Shown: positions 52,735-61,673, numbered from the stretch's first letter. The stretch: DNA of 64,000 nucleotides from an uncultured Cellulosilyticum sp. (GCA_934725855.1 CAKVCL010000002.1:1-64000); one strand, 5' to 3'. Notes: a model not told the origin generated them from the sequence alone. Program-made: numbers and translations.

Positions 52735-54381
52735 ATGAGACAAATGCTAATGGAATTAATGAGTGGTTTAGGATTGTTTTTGTTTGGCATGAAATTTATG
52801 AGTGAAAGTTTACAGAAGGCAGCTGGTGAGAAGCTTCGTGAAATTCTTGATAGGATTACTCAAAACAAATTTACGGCAGTTGTATTTGGGGCATTATTTA
52901 CTGCAATTATTCAATCGTCAGGTGCGACAACTGTTATGGAAGTTAGTTTTGTAAATGCTGGGCTAATGACATTGGAACAGTCGGTGGGAATTACTTTTGG
53001 TGCCAATATAGGAACGACGATCACTTCACAATTGGTTTCATTAAAGCTAACAGATGTGGCACCATTTATTGTCATTATTGGTGCAGCACTGATTATGTTT
53101 GCTAAAAAGCCTATGGTACAAAAAGTGGCAGCCGTTATTTTTGGATTTGGTGCTTTATTCTTAGGAATTAATTATATGACTAGCGCCATGAAAGCACTGC
53201 AGGATTATCCAAGTGTTCTTAAAGTTTTTGAAAGTTTAAGTAATCCAATTATAGCCATTATAATTGGACTTGTGTTAACGGTTATTGTTCAGAGTTCTTC
53301 TGTGACAGTCAGTGTACTGGTGCTTCTAGCAGATTCTGGTTTAGTTAGTTTATCAAGCTGCTTGTACTTTATTTTAGGTGCCAATATTGGCTCATGTACA
53401 CCAGCAGTTATGGCTGGTATGACTGCTGCTAAAAAAGATGCAAAGCGTACGGCTCTAATTCATTTACTATTTAATGTATTAGGGATGGTAGTTATTTCAA
53501 TCATTCTTATTTTCTTTAAAGAACCTGTTATTGAAATGATTTCTAAAGTAGGTGGTACTGGCAATGCAAAACGATTTGTTGCCAATGCAGATACTATTTT
53601 TAAGACTTTCCAAACCATCATTTTCTTACCACTTTCTACTCAAATGATGCAGCTGACTAAGCTATTCATACCAGGTGAAGATGAAGAAAGTGAAATGACA
53701 TTAGGTTTAAGATACATTAAGAAAAACAAATTTTCTACAGCAACAGCTGTTGTACAAGTGGTTCAAGAAATTGAACATATGGCTACTTTATCTAAAGTCA
53801 ATTTTATTCAAGCAATGGAAGCTTTATTAGAAAATAAAACAGATTATGTGGATGAAATTTATGATAGAGAAAGAGAAATTGATTTCTTAAGTAAAGAGAT
53901 AACAGACTATCTCGTTGCAGTTAACCAATATGAGTTACCATTAGGAGATTCAGCTAGAATTGGTGGTCTATTCCATGTAGTCAATGATGTGGAGCGAATA
54001 GGTGATCATGCTGTGAATATAGTAGAATCTGCTATGAGTAAAGTCGAAAAGAAAGTCAAAATTTCAGAAATTGGTCAAGAACAAATTGCTAAAATGTACC
54101 AAAAGGTACTGCGTATTTATGATGAAAGTATTGAAATGTTTGTAACCATGAAGCAAGAGAACTTAAAAGATATTTTAGCTTTAGAAAATGAGATTGACCG
54201 AATGGAAATTGATTTACAAAAAGGGCATGTTAAGCGTTTAGCAAAAGGTGAATGTTCGCCTGAAGCAGGCCTTATTTATACAGATTTAACAACTGGTCTT
54301 GAAAGAATTGCAGACCACTGTACCAATATTGCTTTTTCTATTTTGCCTGAGGATCCAGAAGAGGAAGAAGGAAAGAAATAG
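52735..54381 (+). CDS. Na/Pi cotransporter family protein with PhoU-like tail
   Basis: The 548-residue protein has about nine membrane helices (about 1-310) with the two inverted repeats of the NptA/PNaS family, each carrying a QSS motif (FTAIIQSSGATT and VIVQSSSVTVSV), and a C-terminal PhoU-like helical bundle (about 340-540; LFHVVNDVERIGDHAVNI and DLTTGLERIADHCTNIAF, each with E-R-I-x-D-H metal-binding residues). It should import phosphate with sodium, the tail sensing or regulating flux. GAGGAG precedes the ATG. The upstream repeats suggest induction by phosphate starvation. Confidence 0.92.
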   Translation: MRQMLMELMSGLGLFLFGMKFMSESLQKAAGEKLREILDRITQNKFTAVVFGALFTAIIQSSGATTVMEVSFVNAGLMTLEQSVGITFGANIGTTITSQLVSLKLTDVAPFIVIIGAALIMFAKKPMVQKVAAVIFGFGALFLGINYMTSAMKALQDYPSVLKVFESLSNPIIAIIIGLVLTVIVQSSSVTVSVLVLLADSGLVSLSSCLYFILGANIGSCTPAVMAGMTAAKKDAKRTALIHLLFNVLGMVVISIILIFFKEPVIEMISKVGGTGNAKRFVANADTIFKTFQTIIFLPLSTQMMQLTKLFIPGEDEESEMTLGLRYIKKNKFSTATAVVQVVQEIEHMATLSKVNFIQAMEALLENKTDYVDEIYDREREIDFLSKEITDYLVAVNQYELPLGDSARIGGLFHVVNDVERIGDHAVNIVESAMSKVEKKVKISEIGQEQIAKMYQKVLRIYDESIEMFVTMKQENLKDILALENEIDRMEIDLQKGHVKRLAKGECSPEAGLIYTDLTTGLERIADHCTNIAFSILPEDPEEEEGKK

Positions 54382-54390
54382 GAAATAGTA

Positions 54391-54432
54391 AAAAATAGTA
54401 GTTACATTAAAACGTTCTACTATTTTTTTATT
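54391..54432 (+). terminator. Terminator of the Na/Pi cotransporter gene
   Basis: AAAAATAGTAG pairs with CTACTATTTTT across a loop of about 15 bases, ending in a T-run. Confidence 0.87.
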
Positions 54433-54591
54433 GTCCTAATTTAGGCATTTAATTATATAATATTAAAAGACAGTATTATGTTGGGCGTGATAAGTAAGAG
54501 ACACTTATTAAAAAATAGACTATTGAGAAATGCAGAAAAAGATTATAATAATAATTGGAATAAAAAGATAAAGATAGATGGGAGGAGTCTG

Positions 54592-54720
54592 ATGATTATT
54601 GTTGGACATGCACATGCTTGTGGAATTTATTTAGAACCTCAATCGATTTTAGAAAATCTTAAGAAAGAAGAAAAAGAGTGCATATATGGAAAGAATATTG
54701 CTAAACTATTAAACTTATAG
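54592..54720 (+). pseudogene. Amidohydrolase gene with in-frame internal deletion
   Basis: GGGAGGAG lies before ATG 54592, opening 42 codons: MIIVGHAHACGIYLEPQSIL then ENLKKEEKECIYGKNIAKLL. The first part matches the N-terminus of TIM-barrel amidohydrolases (MIIDGHxH metal motif; here the Asp is Val), and the second matches their C-terminal helix (EEKExIxxxNAxxLL). The whole barrel, at least 200 residues, is missing with no frame loss. The product would be inactive. A longer upstream frame from 54478 lacks a ribosome site. Confidence 0.6.
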
Positions 54721-54784
54721 TGAAATAAACAGATATATGGATGTAAAATGAAAAGCATTGTACAAAATAAAGGAGGAAAATAAA

Positions 54785-55303
54785 ATGAATCAAGTAATGG
54801 AGAACATATTAACAAGAAGAAGTGTAAGGGCGTTTAATGATAAAGCTATTCCAAGAGAGGAACTAGACCAAATTCTTAAGGCTGCTATTTATGCACCCAG
54901 TGGAATGAACCGTCAAACCTGGCAGTTTACAGCGATTGTTAATCAGGATAAAATTCAGGAATTAGCAGGACTCATTGAAAAGTCATTAAATCGTAAGGGC
55001 TATAACTTTTATAAACCAGCAGCTCTTGTTTTAACAAGTAACACTAAAGATAGTAATTGGGCAAAAGAGGATAATGCTTGTGCATTAGAAAATATGTTTT
55101 TAGCGGCTAAGTCTTTTGGAATTGGTTCTGTATGGATCAATCAACTTCAAGGTATTTGTGACGAGCCAGAGATCCGTGCTTTCTTAAAATCATTAGGCAT
55201 TCCTGATGACCATGTGGTTTATGGTACAGCGGCACTTGGCTATGCTGAGAAAGAACCAAATGGGGCAGTTAATAAAACGGGTATCATCAAAATTGTAGAC
55301 TAA
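54785..55303 (+). CDS. Nitroreductase-family flavoprotein
   Basis: The 172-residue protein belongs to the FMN-dependent nitroreductase fold. The FMN phosphate-binding RRSVRAFNDKAIP is at residues 11-23, followed by IYAPSGMNRQTWQF; the C-terminal FMN contact is in VYGTAALGYAEKE. It is a short member that acts as a dimer, reducing quinones, nitro compounds or enones with NAD(P)H. ATG 54785 is supported by AGGAGG; the longer frame starts before that site. The HD gene follows after 26 bases, and both may be in one operon. Confidence 0.9.
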   Translation: MNQVMENILTRRSVRAFNDKAIPREELDQILKAAIYAPSGMNRQTWQFTAIVNQDKIQELAGLIEKSLNRKGYNFYKPAALVLTSNTKDSNWAKEDNACALENMFLAAKSFGIGSVWINQLQGICDEPEIRAFLKSLGIPDDHVVYGTAALGYAEKEPNGAVNKTGIIKIVD

Positions 55304-55329
55304 TTTGAAAGTATTGTGGAGGAGATTTT

Positions 55330-55905
55330 ATGTCAAAATTAACTTTAGAAAAGGCAGAAGAAATATTAAGTAAGCATGTTACACAAGAGCACCTACTCAT
55401 TCATTCCAAAGCAGTTAGTGTAGCAATGGGCGCTATGGCAAAATATTTTGGAGAAGATGAGGCTTATTGGGAAGCGATTGGTTATTTACATGATGTAGAC
55501 TTTGAAAAATATCCTGAGGAGCATTGTCATCATGTGCGAGAGTTACTTGAAGGTGAAGAGGTGGAAGAAGAAGTAATTCGCGCCATTATTTCACATGGTT
55601 ATGGAATATGTAGTGAGGAAGCTGAGCCACGAACTAATATGGAGAAAAGCCTTTTTACTGTGGATGAGCTGACGGGGATTATCATGGCAAATGCTTTAAT
55701 GCGTCCTACAGGAATGGTAGGAATGGATTTAAAGAGTGTAAAAAAGAAGTTTAAAGATAAAAAATTTGCGGCTAAATGTAATCGTGAAGTCATTAAAAGA
55801 GGCTTTGAGATGTTAGGTGTTGAAGCAGATGTTGTCATGCAGTGTTGTATTGATGCCATGACAGAGCATATGGAGAGCTTAAAAATTGGTCCTAAAGAAG
55901 CTTAG
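55330..55905 (+). CDS. HD-domain phosphohydrolase
   Basis: The 191-residue soluble protein has the HD superfamily metal site: His in LLIHSKAVSVAMGAMA (about residue 25), HD in GYLHDVDFEKYP (about 57-58) and further His in HGYGI, with a late Asp in MTEHM-type helix. This HDIG-like group hydrolyses phosphate esters, often of nucleotides; the substrate is unknown. GTGGAGGAG precedes the ATG. It is not a c-di-GMP HD-GYP protein because the GYP extension is absent. Confidence 0.85.
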   Translation: MSKLTLEKAEEILSKHVTQEHLLIHSKAVSVAMGAMAKYFGEDEAYWEAIGYLHDVDFEKYPEEHCHHVRELLEGEEVEEEVIRAIISHGYGICSEEAEPRTNMEKSLFTVDELTGIIMANALMRPTGMVGMDLKSVKKKFKDKKFAAKCNREVIKRGFEMLGVEADVVMQCCIDAMTEHMESLKIGPKEA

Positions 55906-56029
55906 CTTTTATGAGAGAGGGCTGATAATGTTGTTAGTAAATGATTATTTAAGGTGACATTTATGTTAAAAGCAAGTGGTGGCAGATGCCCAATTAACCA
56001 TTTATAATCTAAGCAAGGAGTTGATGAAT

Positions 56030-56704
56030 ATGATTTTACAGGAAAAACTACAGATGCTTAGAAAAAAGAATGGGTATTCGCAAGAACAACTAGCAGATAA
56101 GTTGGGAATTGCTAGACAAACGATTGGTAAGTGGGAGAATGGGCAGGCTCTACCTGAATTAGGAGGACTTATTGCCCTAAGTAATCTTTATGGGGTAACC
56201 ATAGACCGTTTAGTAAAAGATGATGATACGTGTAATAAAGCTTTATGCCAAAAAGGTGATGTAGATATTGATAAGGTCATAGATTTTCTTTTAGAAGCGA
56301 AGCGTCATACATATGCAGCAAAACACCATCAGGTTCAAAGCTCTAGAGAAGGTTCAGTGGATTATCAATATGAAAAAGAAGGCTATCTATATTATGATAC
56401 CTATTTAGGAAGTGAGAAGTTTGCGGGTGAGGAAGCAGCTTGGCAAAATGGAGAGCCTATTTGGAGCATGAACTATGTTGGAAGAGTTTTAGGAGAGCAA
56501 TTTAGCGGAGATTTTTTAAAAGAAGCCCTAAAAAGAGGAACCAAAGAAATGCCTTATCGAGGACCGGCAATCTATCAAAATGGGGACTATACTTATCATT
56601 GTAAAGTTGAAGGAGAGTTTGTATGGTTTCAGGGCTATGAGGAGATTTTTTATCAAAAGGAAAAAATTTATGAGTGCTATTTCCATGGTGGGAGGATGAG
56701 TTAG
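56030..56704 (+). CDS. XRE-family regulator with DUF5680-like domain
   Basis: The 224-residue protein has an N-terminal Cro/CI HTH (about 4-62; LRKKNGYSQEQLADKLGIARQT, LPELGGLIALSNLYGVTIDRL) and a C-terminal domain (about 78-222) rich in aromatic residues with GPAIYQNGDYTYHCKVEG and WFQGYEEIFY, resembling the DUF5680 domain found in clostridial XRE proteins. The ligand is unknown. AAGGAG lies nine bases before ATG 56030; two upstream ATGs are less well placed. The radical SAM gene starts directly after its stop, so the two are coupled. Confidence 0.8.
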   Translation: MILQEKLQMLRKKNGYSQEQLADKLGIARQTIGKWENGQALPELGGLIALSNLYGVTIDRLVKDDDTCNKALCQKGDVDIDKVIDFLLEAKRHTYAAKHHQVQSSREGSVDYQYEKEGYLYYDTYLGSEKFAGEEAAWQNGEPIWSMNYVGRVLGEQFSGDFLKEALKRGTKEMPYRGPAIYQNGDYTYHCKVEGEFVWFQGYEEIFYQKEKIYECYFHGGRMS

Positions 56705-57547
56705 ATGAAATGTATAGAACGGGTGGTAGAAACCAAAGATTATCTCACTAAATCTAATTTACCAACTAGTGATTATGTGATTAATCCTTACGTGGGGTGT
56801 CCTCATGCTTGCAAGTATTGTTATGCATGTTTTATGAAGCGCTTTACCAATCATAAAGAAGAGTGGGGCAGTTTTATTGATATCAAGAAATGTGATAAAC
56901 CCATTAATCTCAAGAAAATAGAAGGAAAAACGGTTTTCTTATCGTCCGTTACAGATTGCTATAATCCGTATGAAGAAAAGTATGAGTTGACTCGAAATAT
57001 TCTAAAACAGTTATTACATGCAAACTGTGAACTAAGTATTTCAACCAAATCGAAGCTTATTTTAAGAGATATAGAACTACTGAAAAAATTTCCACATCTT
57101 AAAGTTTCTATTTCAATGAACACGATTAATGAAGCATTTAGAAGTGCAATGGATCATGGCAGTACCATTGCTGAGAGAATGCAAACTATGAAAGAGTTAC
57201 ATGACGCAGGAATTTATACGATTTTGTTTATGTCCCCTATATTTCCTTATATTACAGAGTGGCAAGCAATCATAGAAGAAGTGAAAGACGATGTGGATGA
57301 GTTTTGGTTCGAAAATTTAAACTTACGAGGCAGTTATAAGAAAACGATATTAGATTATATAGAAATAAATTATCCTCAGTATGTAGAAGGTTATAATCAG
57401 ATTTATAGAAAGAACCAAAAGGCTTATTGGGAGCAGTTGACGTTAGAGATAGATACTTTTTGTAAGGTGCAAAATGTGAAATTTATCAATTACTTTTACC
57501 ATGAGCAATTGGTAAAGGCTAAGCTAGGTGATGTATGTTTAAAATAG
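56705..57547 (+). CDS. Radical SAM protein (SPL/Rv2578c-like)
   Basis: The 280-residue enzyme has the radical SAM motif C32-x3-C36-x2-C39 in VGCPHACKYCYA, preceded by YVINPYVGC, a block typical of the spore-photoproduct-lyase-like radical SAM family. The barrel continues through VFLSSVTDCYNPYEEKY and ELSISTKSKLI. These proteins cut SAM with a [4Fe-4S] cluster and act on unknown or nucleic-acid substrates. It lacks the C-terminal Cys-containing end of true photoproduct lyase, as far as I can see. GGGAGGATGAG precedes the start, and the MerR remnant overlaps its end by 13 bases. Confidence 0.85.
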   Translation: MKCIERVVETKDYLTKSNLPTSDYVINPYVGCPHACKYCYACFMKRFTNHKEEWGSFIDIKKCDKPINLKKIEGKTVFLSSVTDCYNPYEEKYELTRNILKQLLHANCELSISTKSKLILRDIELLKKFPHLKVSISMNTINEAFRSAMDHGSTIAERMQTMKELHDAGIYTILFMSPIFPYITEWQAIIEEVKDDVDEFWFENLNLRGSYKKTILDYIEINYPQYVEGYNQIYRKNQKAYWEQLTLEIDTFCKVQNVKFINYFYHEQLVKAKLGDVCLK

Positions 57548-57878
57548 GAGAGTTTTCTAAAATAACGCAGGTATCTATTAGAATGCTACGCTATTATGAT
57601 GAACAAAAACTACTCATGCCTTGCAAGGTAGATCCTTCAACTGGATATAGGCTATATTCGGCAAGTCAGATAGATGAGTTGGGTCGTATTGTCATGTTAA
57701 GAGATATGGGATTTAGTATCAAAGAAATGCAAAAGTTACTACAGATACAAGGGCTGAAGAATACGAAATGGCAGGAGAAAATAGGCAGATTTGTCATGTA
57801 TCACCCTGTGATACAGATAATCCACAAGAGTATGTCACCGAAATGCTTATTCCACTCAAAACTTCTAATAGAACATAA
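57535..57878 (+). pseudogene. Internally deleted MerR-family regulator
   Basis: The first frame gives a normal MerR winged-helix start (FKIGEFSKITQVSIRMLRYY, PSTGYRLYSASQIDELGRI) through about residue 75. The dimerisation helix and most of the GyrI-like ligand domain are then missing. In another frame the sequence resumes CDTDNPQEYVTEMLIPLKTS, the standard end of that ligand domain, and stops at 57878. Thus deletion plus frameshift removed about 150 residues. A truncated DNA-binding protein could still be made from the first frame (115 codons). Confidence 0.78.
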
Positions 57879-57880
57879 CT

Positions 57881-57926
57881 AAAAACTTGTAAGCTTAGGG
57901 AGAATCTGAGTTTACAAGTTTTTTGA
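57881..57926 (+). terminator. Terminator after the MerR remnant
   Basis: AAAAACTTGTAA pairs with TTACAAGTTTTT across a partly paired loop of about 18 bases; ends in T residues. Confidence 0.85.
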
Positions 57927-58026
57927 TTTATTTATTATTTACATAGGTATTACACTCAGTTTATTCATATCATACGTTGGTTAGATACAATAAAGTGGCT
58001 ATTGAAAAAAGAAGTGAGGCGCGTAA

Positions 58027-59760
58027 ATGAGGGATAAATTAGAGTTTGATAGGAAAGTGAAACCAAATCAAAAGTCAGCAGATAGAAAATTTAGAGACGG
58101 TAATATACGAAGATTTCTAGAAAGTTCATTTAGACAAATTATTGCAGGATTTACAGTAACAATAATGGGGATTGTCATTCTTTTTAGTATAGGAGCGTAT
58201 CAATTTAATAGTAGATTAACATCGCAAATAGCTTTAAGACAGACGATTAGTACAGCGACTATTCAAAATCTTAAGATTCAAAATGCACTCTATAAAATAT
58301 GTATGACAACCGATGAAACACTAAAAAAGCAGTATCAACAGGAATTAAGTGAAACAGAGATCGCATTTCAGAAAAATTTAAAGATAATACATAAGCATGA
58401 TAAAAGATACCAAAAACATGTGAATCAAATACAACAGTTATTGCAGACTGCGTTGCAATTTAGAAATCAAGCTGTGCTATATTGTAGACAGGGAAAAAGT
58501 AATGTGGCTATTATTTTGCTACAAAATAACTATTTTAGTAGAGTCCATGAAGTTGAAACCATCTTTGAAGAGATTAATGAGGATATGGATAGACAATTTA
58601 AGATGGTTAATAGACAATACCAAATAATATGGCTAAGCATGATAGGTATTTTATTTCTAATTATTTTAATCATTAGGGTATTAACAGCGAAGTATATTAC
58701 ACGTTTTATTAATGTCATAGAAGAAGCTATAAATTCTATTGTGAGTGTCATGGAAGAAATGGCCAAAGGTAATTTAGATATTCCTATTTTGTATACAGGG
58801 CGTAATGAAATAGGAAAACTCGCAGAGCAGCTTAGAAAAACTAAAGAGCAACTAAGGGCATATGTGGATAATATCGTAATGGTGATGAAGGCATTATGTG
58901 AAAAGAATTATAATATTACAGTTGATATGGCGTATCAAGGCAACTTTGCAGGGATAGGTAAGTCTTTAACTCAAGTGATTGATGCTCTAAATACGATGAT
59001 TGTTGGGATACAAGCAATGTTTAGTACTGTGAAAAAAGATGCAGAGTCAATTCATCAGATCTCCCAAACGCTTATTGAAAGCTCAAATAAGCAAACAAAG
59101 TCCGTAGTTAGTTTATCTCAAACGATAGAAGAAATCACAATGGAAGTCGAAGAAAACACGAAGAATGCAGTAAGAGTAAAAGAAGATGCCACATATATGA
59201 AACAATCGCTTATCGAGTGTAAGGAGCAGATGACAGAAGTAGGGATAAAAATGACGGAAATGACGGATGCAACCAGTCAAATTGATACGATTATATTACT
59301 GATAGAAGCTATATCAAAGCGAACACATTTACTAGCACTTAATGTAGGGATTGAAGCAGCAAGGATGCAAAGCTATGGAAAAGGCTTTTCGGTGCTAGCT
59401 GATGAAATTAGGCAACTAGCAAAGCAAACAGAAGAAGCAGTGAATAAAACAAGGCCTTTAATCAATCGTTGTGTTGCATCAGCAGAGATGGGCAATCAAG
59501 TGACGAAGAAGATGGCATTAGCTGTAGATTCCCTAGATACAACTGTAGAGCAAGTGTTAGAACATGCACAAGGCGTTGCTATAGCTTCTGATAATCAGTA
59601 TGGGGCACTACAAGCATTTCATAGCGATGTTGAAAAAATGACAGCAACTATTGAAGAAAATGCAAAGATTGCAGACAATCTTGAAAAACAAGGAGTATGC
59701 GCATTGAAAAATACGACACAAATTATGCAACAAGTTGAAACCTACTATAGCAGTAAATAG
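58027..59760 (+). CDS. Membrane methyl-accepting chemotaxis protein with degenerate tip
   Basis: The 577-residue protein has a basic N-terminus, membrane helix 1 (about 38-60), a four-helix-bundle-type extracellular sensor (about 61-198), helix 2 (about 199-221), HAMP (about 222-290) and an MCP coiled coil. The signalling tip reads IEAISKRTHLLALNVGIEAARMQSYGKGFSVLADEIRQLA. Several near-invariant positions differ: QTN is RTH, NAA/S is NVG and AGE is MQS. Binding to CheA/CheW may be weakened, or it may serve another partner. The gene is monocistronic with a bidirectional terminator downstream. Confidence 0.88.
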   Translation: MRDKLEFDRKVKPNQKSADRKFRDGNIRRFLESSFRQIIAGFTVTIMGIVILFSIGAYQFNSRLTSQIALRQTISTATIQNLKIQNALYKICMTTDETLKKQYQQELSETEIAFQKNLKIIHKHDKRYQKHVNQIQQLLQTALQFRNQAVLYCRQGKSNVAIILLQNNYFSRVHEVETIFEEINEDMDRQFKMVNRQYQIIWLSMIGILFLIILIIRVLTAKYITRFINVIEEAINSIVSVMEEMAKGNLDIPILYTGRNEIGKLAEQLRKTKEQLRAYVDNIVMVMKALCEKNYNITVDMAYQGNFAGIGKSLTQVIDALNTMIVGIQAMFSTVKKDAESIHQISQTLIESSNKQTKSVVSLSQTIEEITMEVEENTKNAVRVKEDATYMKQSLIECKEQMTEVGIKMTEMTDATSQIDTIILLIEAISKRTHLLALNVGIEAARMQSYGKGFSVLADEIRQLAKQTEEAVNKTRPLINRCVASAEMGNQVTKKMALAVDSLDTTVEQVLEHAQGVAIASDNQYGALQAFHSDVEKMTATIEENAKIADNLEKQGVCALKNTTQIMQQVETYYSSK

Positions 59761-59826
59761 ATTAGAAAAATACCGCGTATTATACTCATGAGTAGTATAG
59801 AAAAGGGCTAAGTCATTATGTAGAAT

Positions 59827-59869
59827 AAAACCAGCTTGGAAAAATTATGTAGACTCTAAGCTGGTTTTT
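59827..59869. terminator. Bidirectional terminator between MCP and MATE genes
   Basis: AAAACCAGCTT (59827-59837) pairs with AAGCTGGTTTT (59858-59868) across a 20-base loop; A- and T-runs serve both directions. Confidence 0.87.
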
Positions 59870-59871
59870 GG

Positions 59872-61248
59872 TTATGCACGAAATTCTTTTTTTCTAAGTT
59901 CTAAAGTAATCATTGTGAGTGATACAATACCTGCTAGTCCATCAGCAATAGGACCTGCATATAGAATCCCATCGATTCCCATAAATAAAGGTAAGATAAT
60001 AAGTAGCGGTAACAAGAATAGAATTTGTCTTGTTAATGAAAGAAACACACCTTTTTTTGGTTTACCAATAGCCGTAAAGAAGTTAGAAGTAATTGGCTGA
60101 CAGAAGTTAAGGAAAGTAAAGAATAAGAATACCTTAAAATACGTTATAGCAAATTGATAATAAGCGTCTGTTCCATTTCCAAAAAGTGAAATAATAGCTC
60201 TTGGAAAGACTTGAAACATGAAAAAAGCAAATAAAGAAAGCACAAATCCATAAAGCATGGCGCGCAAATAAGCTTTTTTAACACGAAGATACTTTTTGGC
60301 ACCATAGTTGAAGCTGACAATAGGCTGTAAACCTTGTGAAAGCCCAATAATAAAAGAGAAGAAGAGCTGGTTAACCTTTGTAATAATCCCCGCACAAGCT
60401 AAAGGAATGGAAGCACCATAGATAGAAAGAGCTCCATAATAAGTGAGGGATTGATTCATAATGATTTGCACCACCATCATAGCGAGTTGATTGGTACAAG
60501 GAGCAGCACCTAATGACATAATCTTTAGGGTATATTTCTTATGTGGTATGAGGTGCTTTTTGGTAAGTGGTGCCGTTTTGTAATGACGAAGATAGTAAAG
60601 TGCCATAAAACCAGAAACAAATTGTCCAATGATGGTAGCGACTGCTGCACCTGCCATCCCCATATTCAGTCCAAAGACAAAGATAGCATCTAAAATCGTA
60701 TTAATGATGGCGCCAATTAGATTACAAAACATGGTAAACTTTGGGCTGCCATCTGCACGAATCAGATGACCGGCACCTGCTGAAATAATTAAAAAAGGAA
60801 AGCCAATCGAAGTAATGCGTGTATAAACTTTGGCATAATTAAGCACATCATCAGGTGAGCCAAAAAGTTTAAGAAGTGGGGTTAAAAAAAGCTGAGTAAT
60901 TAAGAAAAGCAGTGTACCCAGTCCAAGCATAAGCACAATGGCATTGCCCACATAGTGCATCGCTTCTTCTTTGTCACCTCGTCCCATGGTTAAGTTAAAG
61001 GCTGAAGCACCACCTATTCCAAAGAGCAGCGCGATAGCAACACAGGAAATAGACAGTGGAAATGAGATATTCGTTGCGGCATTTCCAAGTTCACCTACTG
61101 TACGGCCAATAAAAAATTGGTCAACAATGTTATATAAGGCACTAACAAGCATAGCAATAATACTTGGAACAGCAAACTGTGTGAGTAATTTATTGATGGG
61201 CTCAGTGCCTAGTGGATTAGTTTGTATTTTAGATGCTGTGTTATTCAT
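59872..61248 (-). CDS. MATE-family efflux transporter (MepA-like)
   Basis: The 458-residue protein has twelve predicted helices in two halves. The opening PINKLLTQFAVPSIIAMLV, the NAATNISFPLSI block and FSFIIGLSQGLQPIVSFNYGAK in the second half match the MepA subgroup of multidrug MATE pumps. It is encoded behind a marR gene with a one-base overlap (TAATG), the same organisation as staphylococcal mepR-mepA. MarR-controlled drug export is the likely role; substrates are unknown. Confidence 0.92.
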   Translation of the reverse strand: MNNTASKIQTNPLGTEPINKLLTQFAVPSIIAMLVSALYNIVDQFFIGRTVGELGNAATNISFPLSISCVAIALLFGIGGASAFNLTMGRGDKEEAMHYVGNAIVLMLGLGTLLFLITQLFLTPLLKLFGSPDDVLNYAKVYTRITSIGFPFLIISAGAGHLIRADGSPKFTMFCNLIGAIINTILDAIFVFGLNMGMAGAAVATIIGQFVSGFMALYYLRHYKTAPLTKKHLIPHKKYTLKIMSLGAAPCTNQLAMMVVQIIMNQSLTYYGALSIYGASIPLACAGIITKVNQLFFSFIIGLSQGLQPIVSFNYGAKKYLRVKKAYLRAMLYGFVLSLFAFFMFQVFPRAIISLFGNGTDAYYQFAITYFKVFLFFTFLNFCQPITSNFFTAIGKPKKGVFLSLTRQILFLLPLLIILPLFMGIDGILYAGPIADGLAGIVSLTMITLELRKKEFRA

Positions 61249-61673
61249 TAGTGTAGGGCTCCTTTTGTATTTTCTACTAGTTGTCCTAGAATATAAAGGA
61301 CTTCATTTTGTTTTGAAGGCTCAATGCCGTTCATTAAATCGTGATGCCAGGCATCAAGAACCTTTTCAAGAGGTTCTTTTAAAAGAAAACCTTTTGGTGT
61401 CATGTAGATGCGATTATAACGCAAGTCATCTTGAACTTTGACTTTAATAATATAATTCTTCCTAAGTAAAGACTGAATAATACGCGTTACAGCAGATTTA
61501 TCTAGAGCAGCATGAACACTCAGTTCATCTTGCGTCATTCCATCCTTTTTATAAAGTGCTAGTAAAATAGGCACTTCAGAAGCAACCACATTATACTTTT
61601 TTAGTTCTTTGTTAAGATAAATTTGACTTTTCCGATGGAGAATGGAAATGAGTTTTCCAATACGTTCACTCAT
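61248..61673 (-). CDS. MarR-family transcriptional regulator
   Basis: The 141-residue winged-helix protein has the MarR layout: helices 1-2 (KLISILHRKSQIYLNKEL), DNA-binding region DELSVHAALDKSAVTRIIQSL and the wing (KVQDDLRYNRIYMTPKG with the conserved D-R pair), then C-terminal dimer helices. It likely represses itself and the overlapping MATE gene and is released by drugs. Two palindromes sit just upstream of its start. AGGTGATTTT precedes the ATG. Confidence 0.92.
   Translation of the reverse strand: MSERIGKLISILHRKSQIYLNKELKKYNVVASEVPILLALYKKDGMTQDELSVHAALDKSAVTRIIQSLLRKNYIIKVKVQDDLRYNRIYMTPKGFLLKEPLEKVLDAWHHDLMNGIEPSKQNEVLYILGQLVENTKGALH

Noticed and set aside
54478-54591. Upstream extension of the 42-codon amidohydrolase frame
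   Set aside because: No ribosome site precedes ATG 54478 and the encoded lysine/asparagine-rich stretch does not resemble the family; GGGAGGAG marks ATG 54592.
60971-61441. 156-codon + strand frame across the MATE/MarR junction
   Set aside because: Antisense to two well-defined genes that overlap by one base; no ribosome site and no domain.
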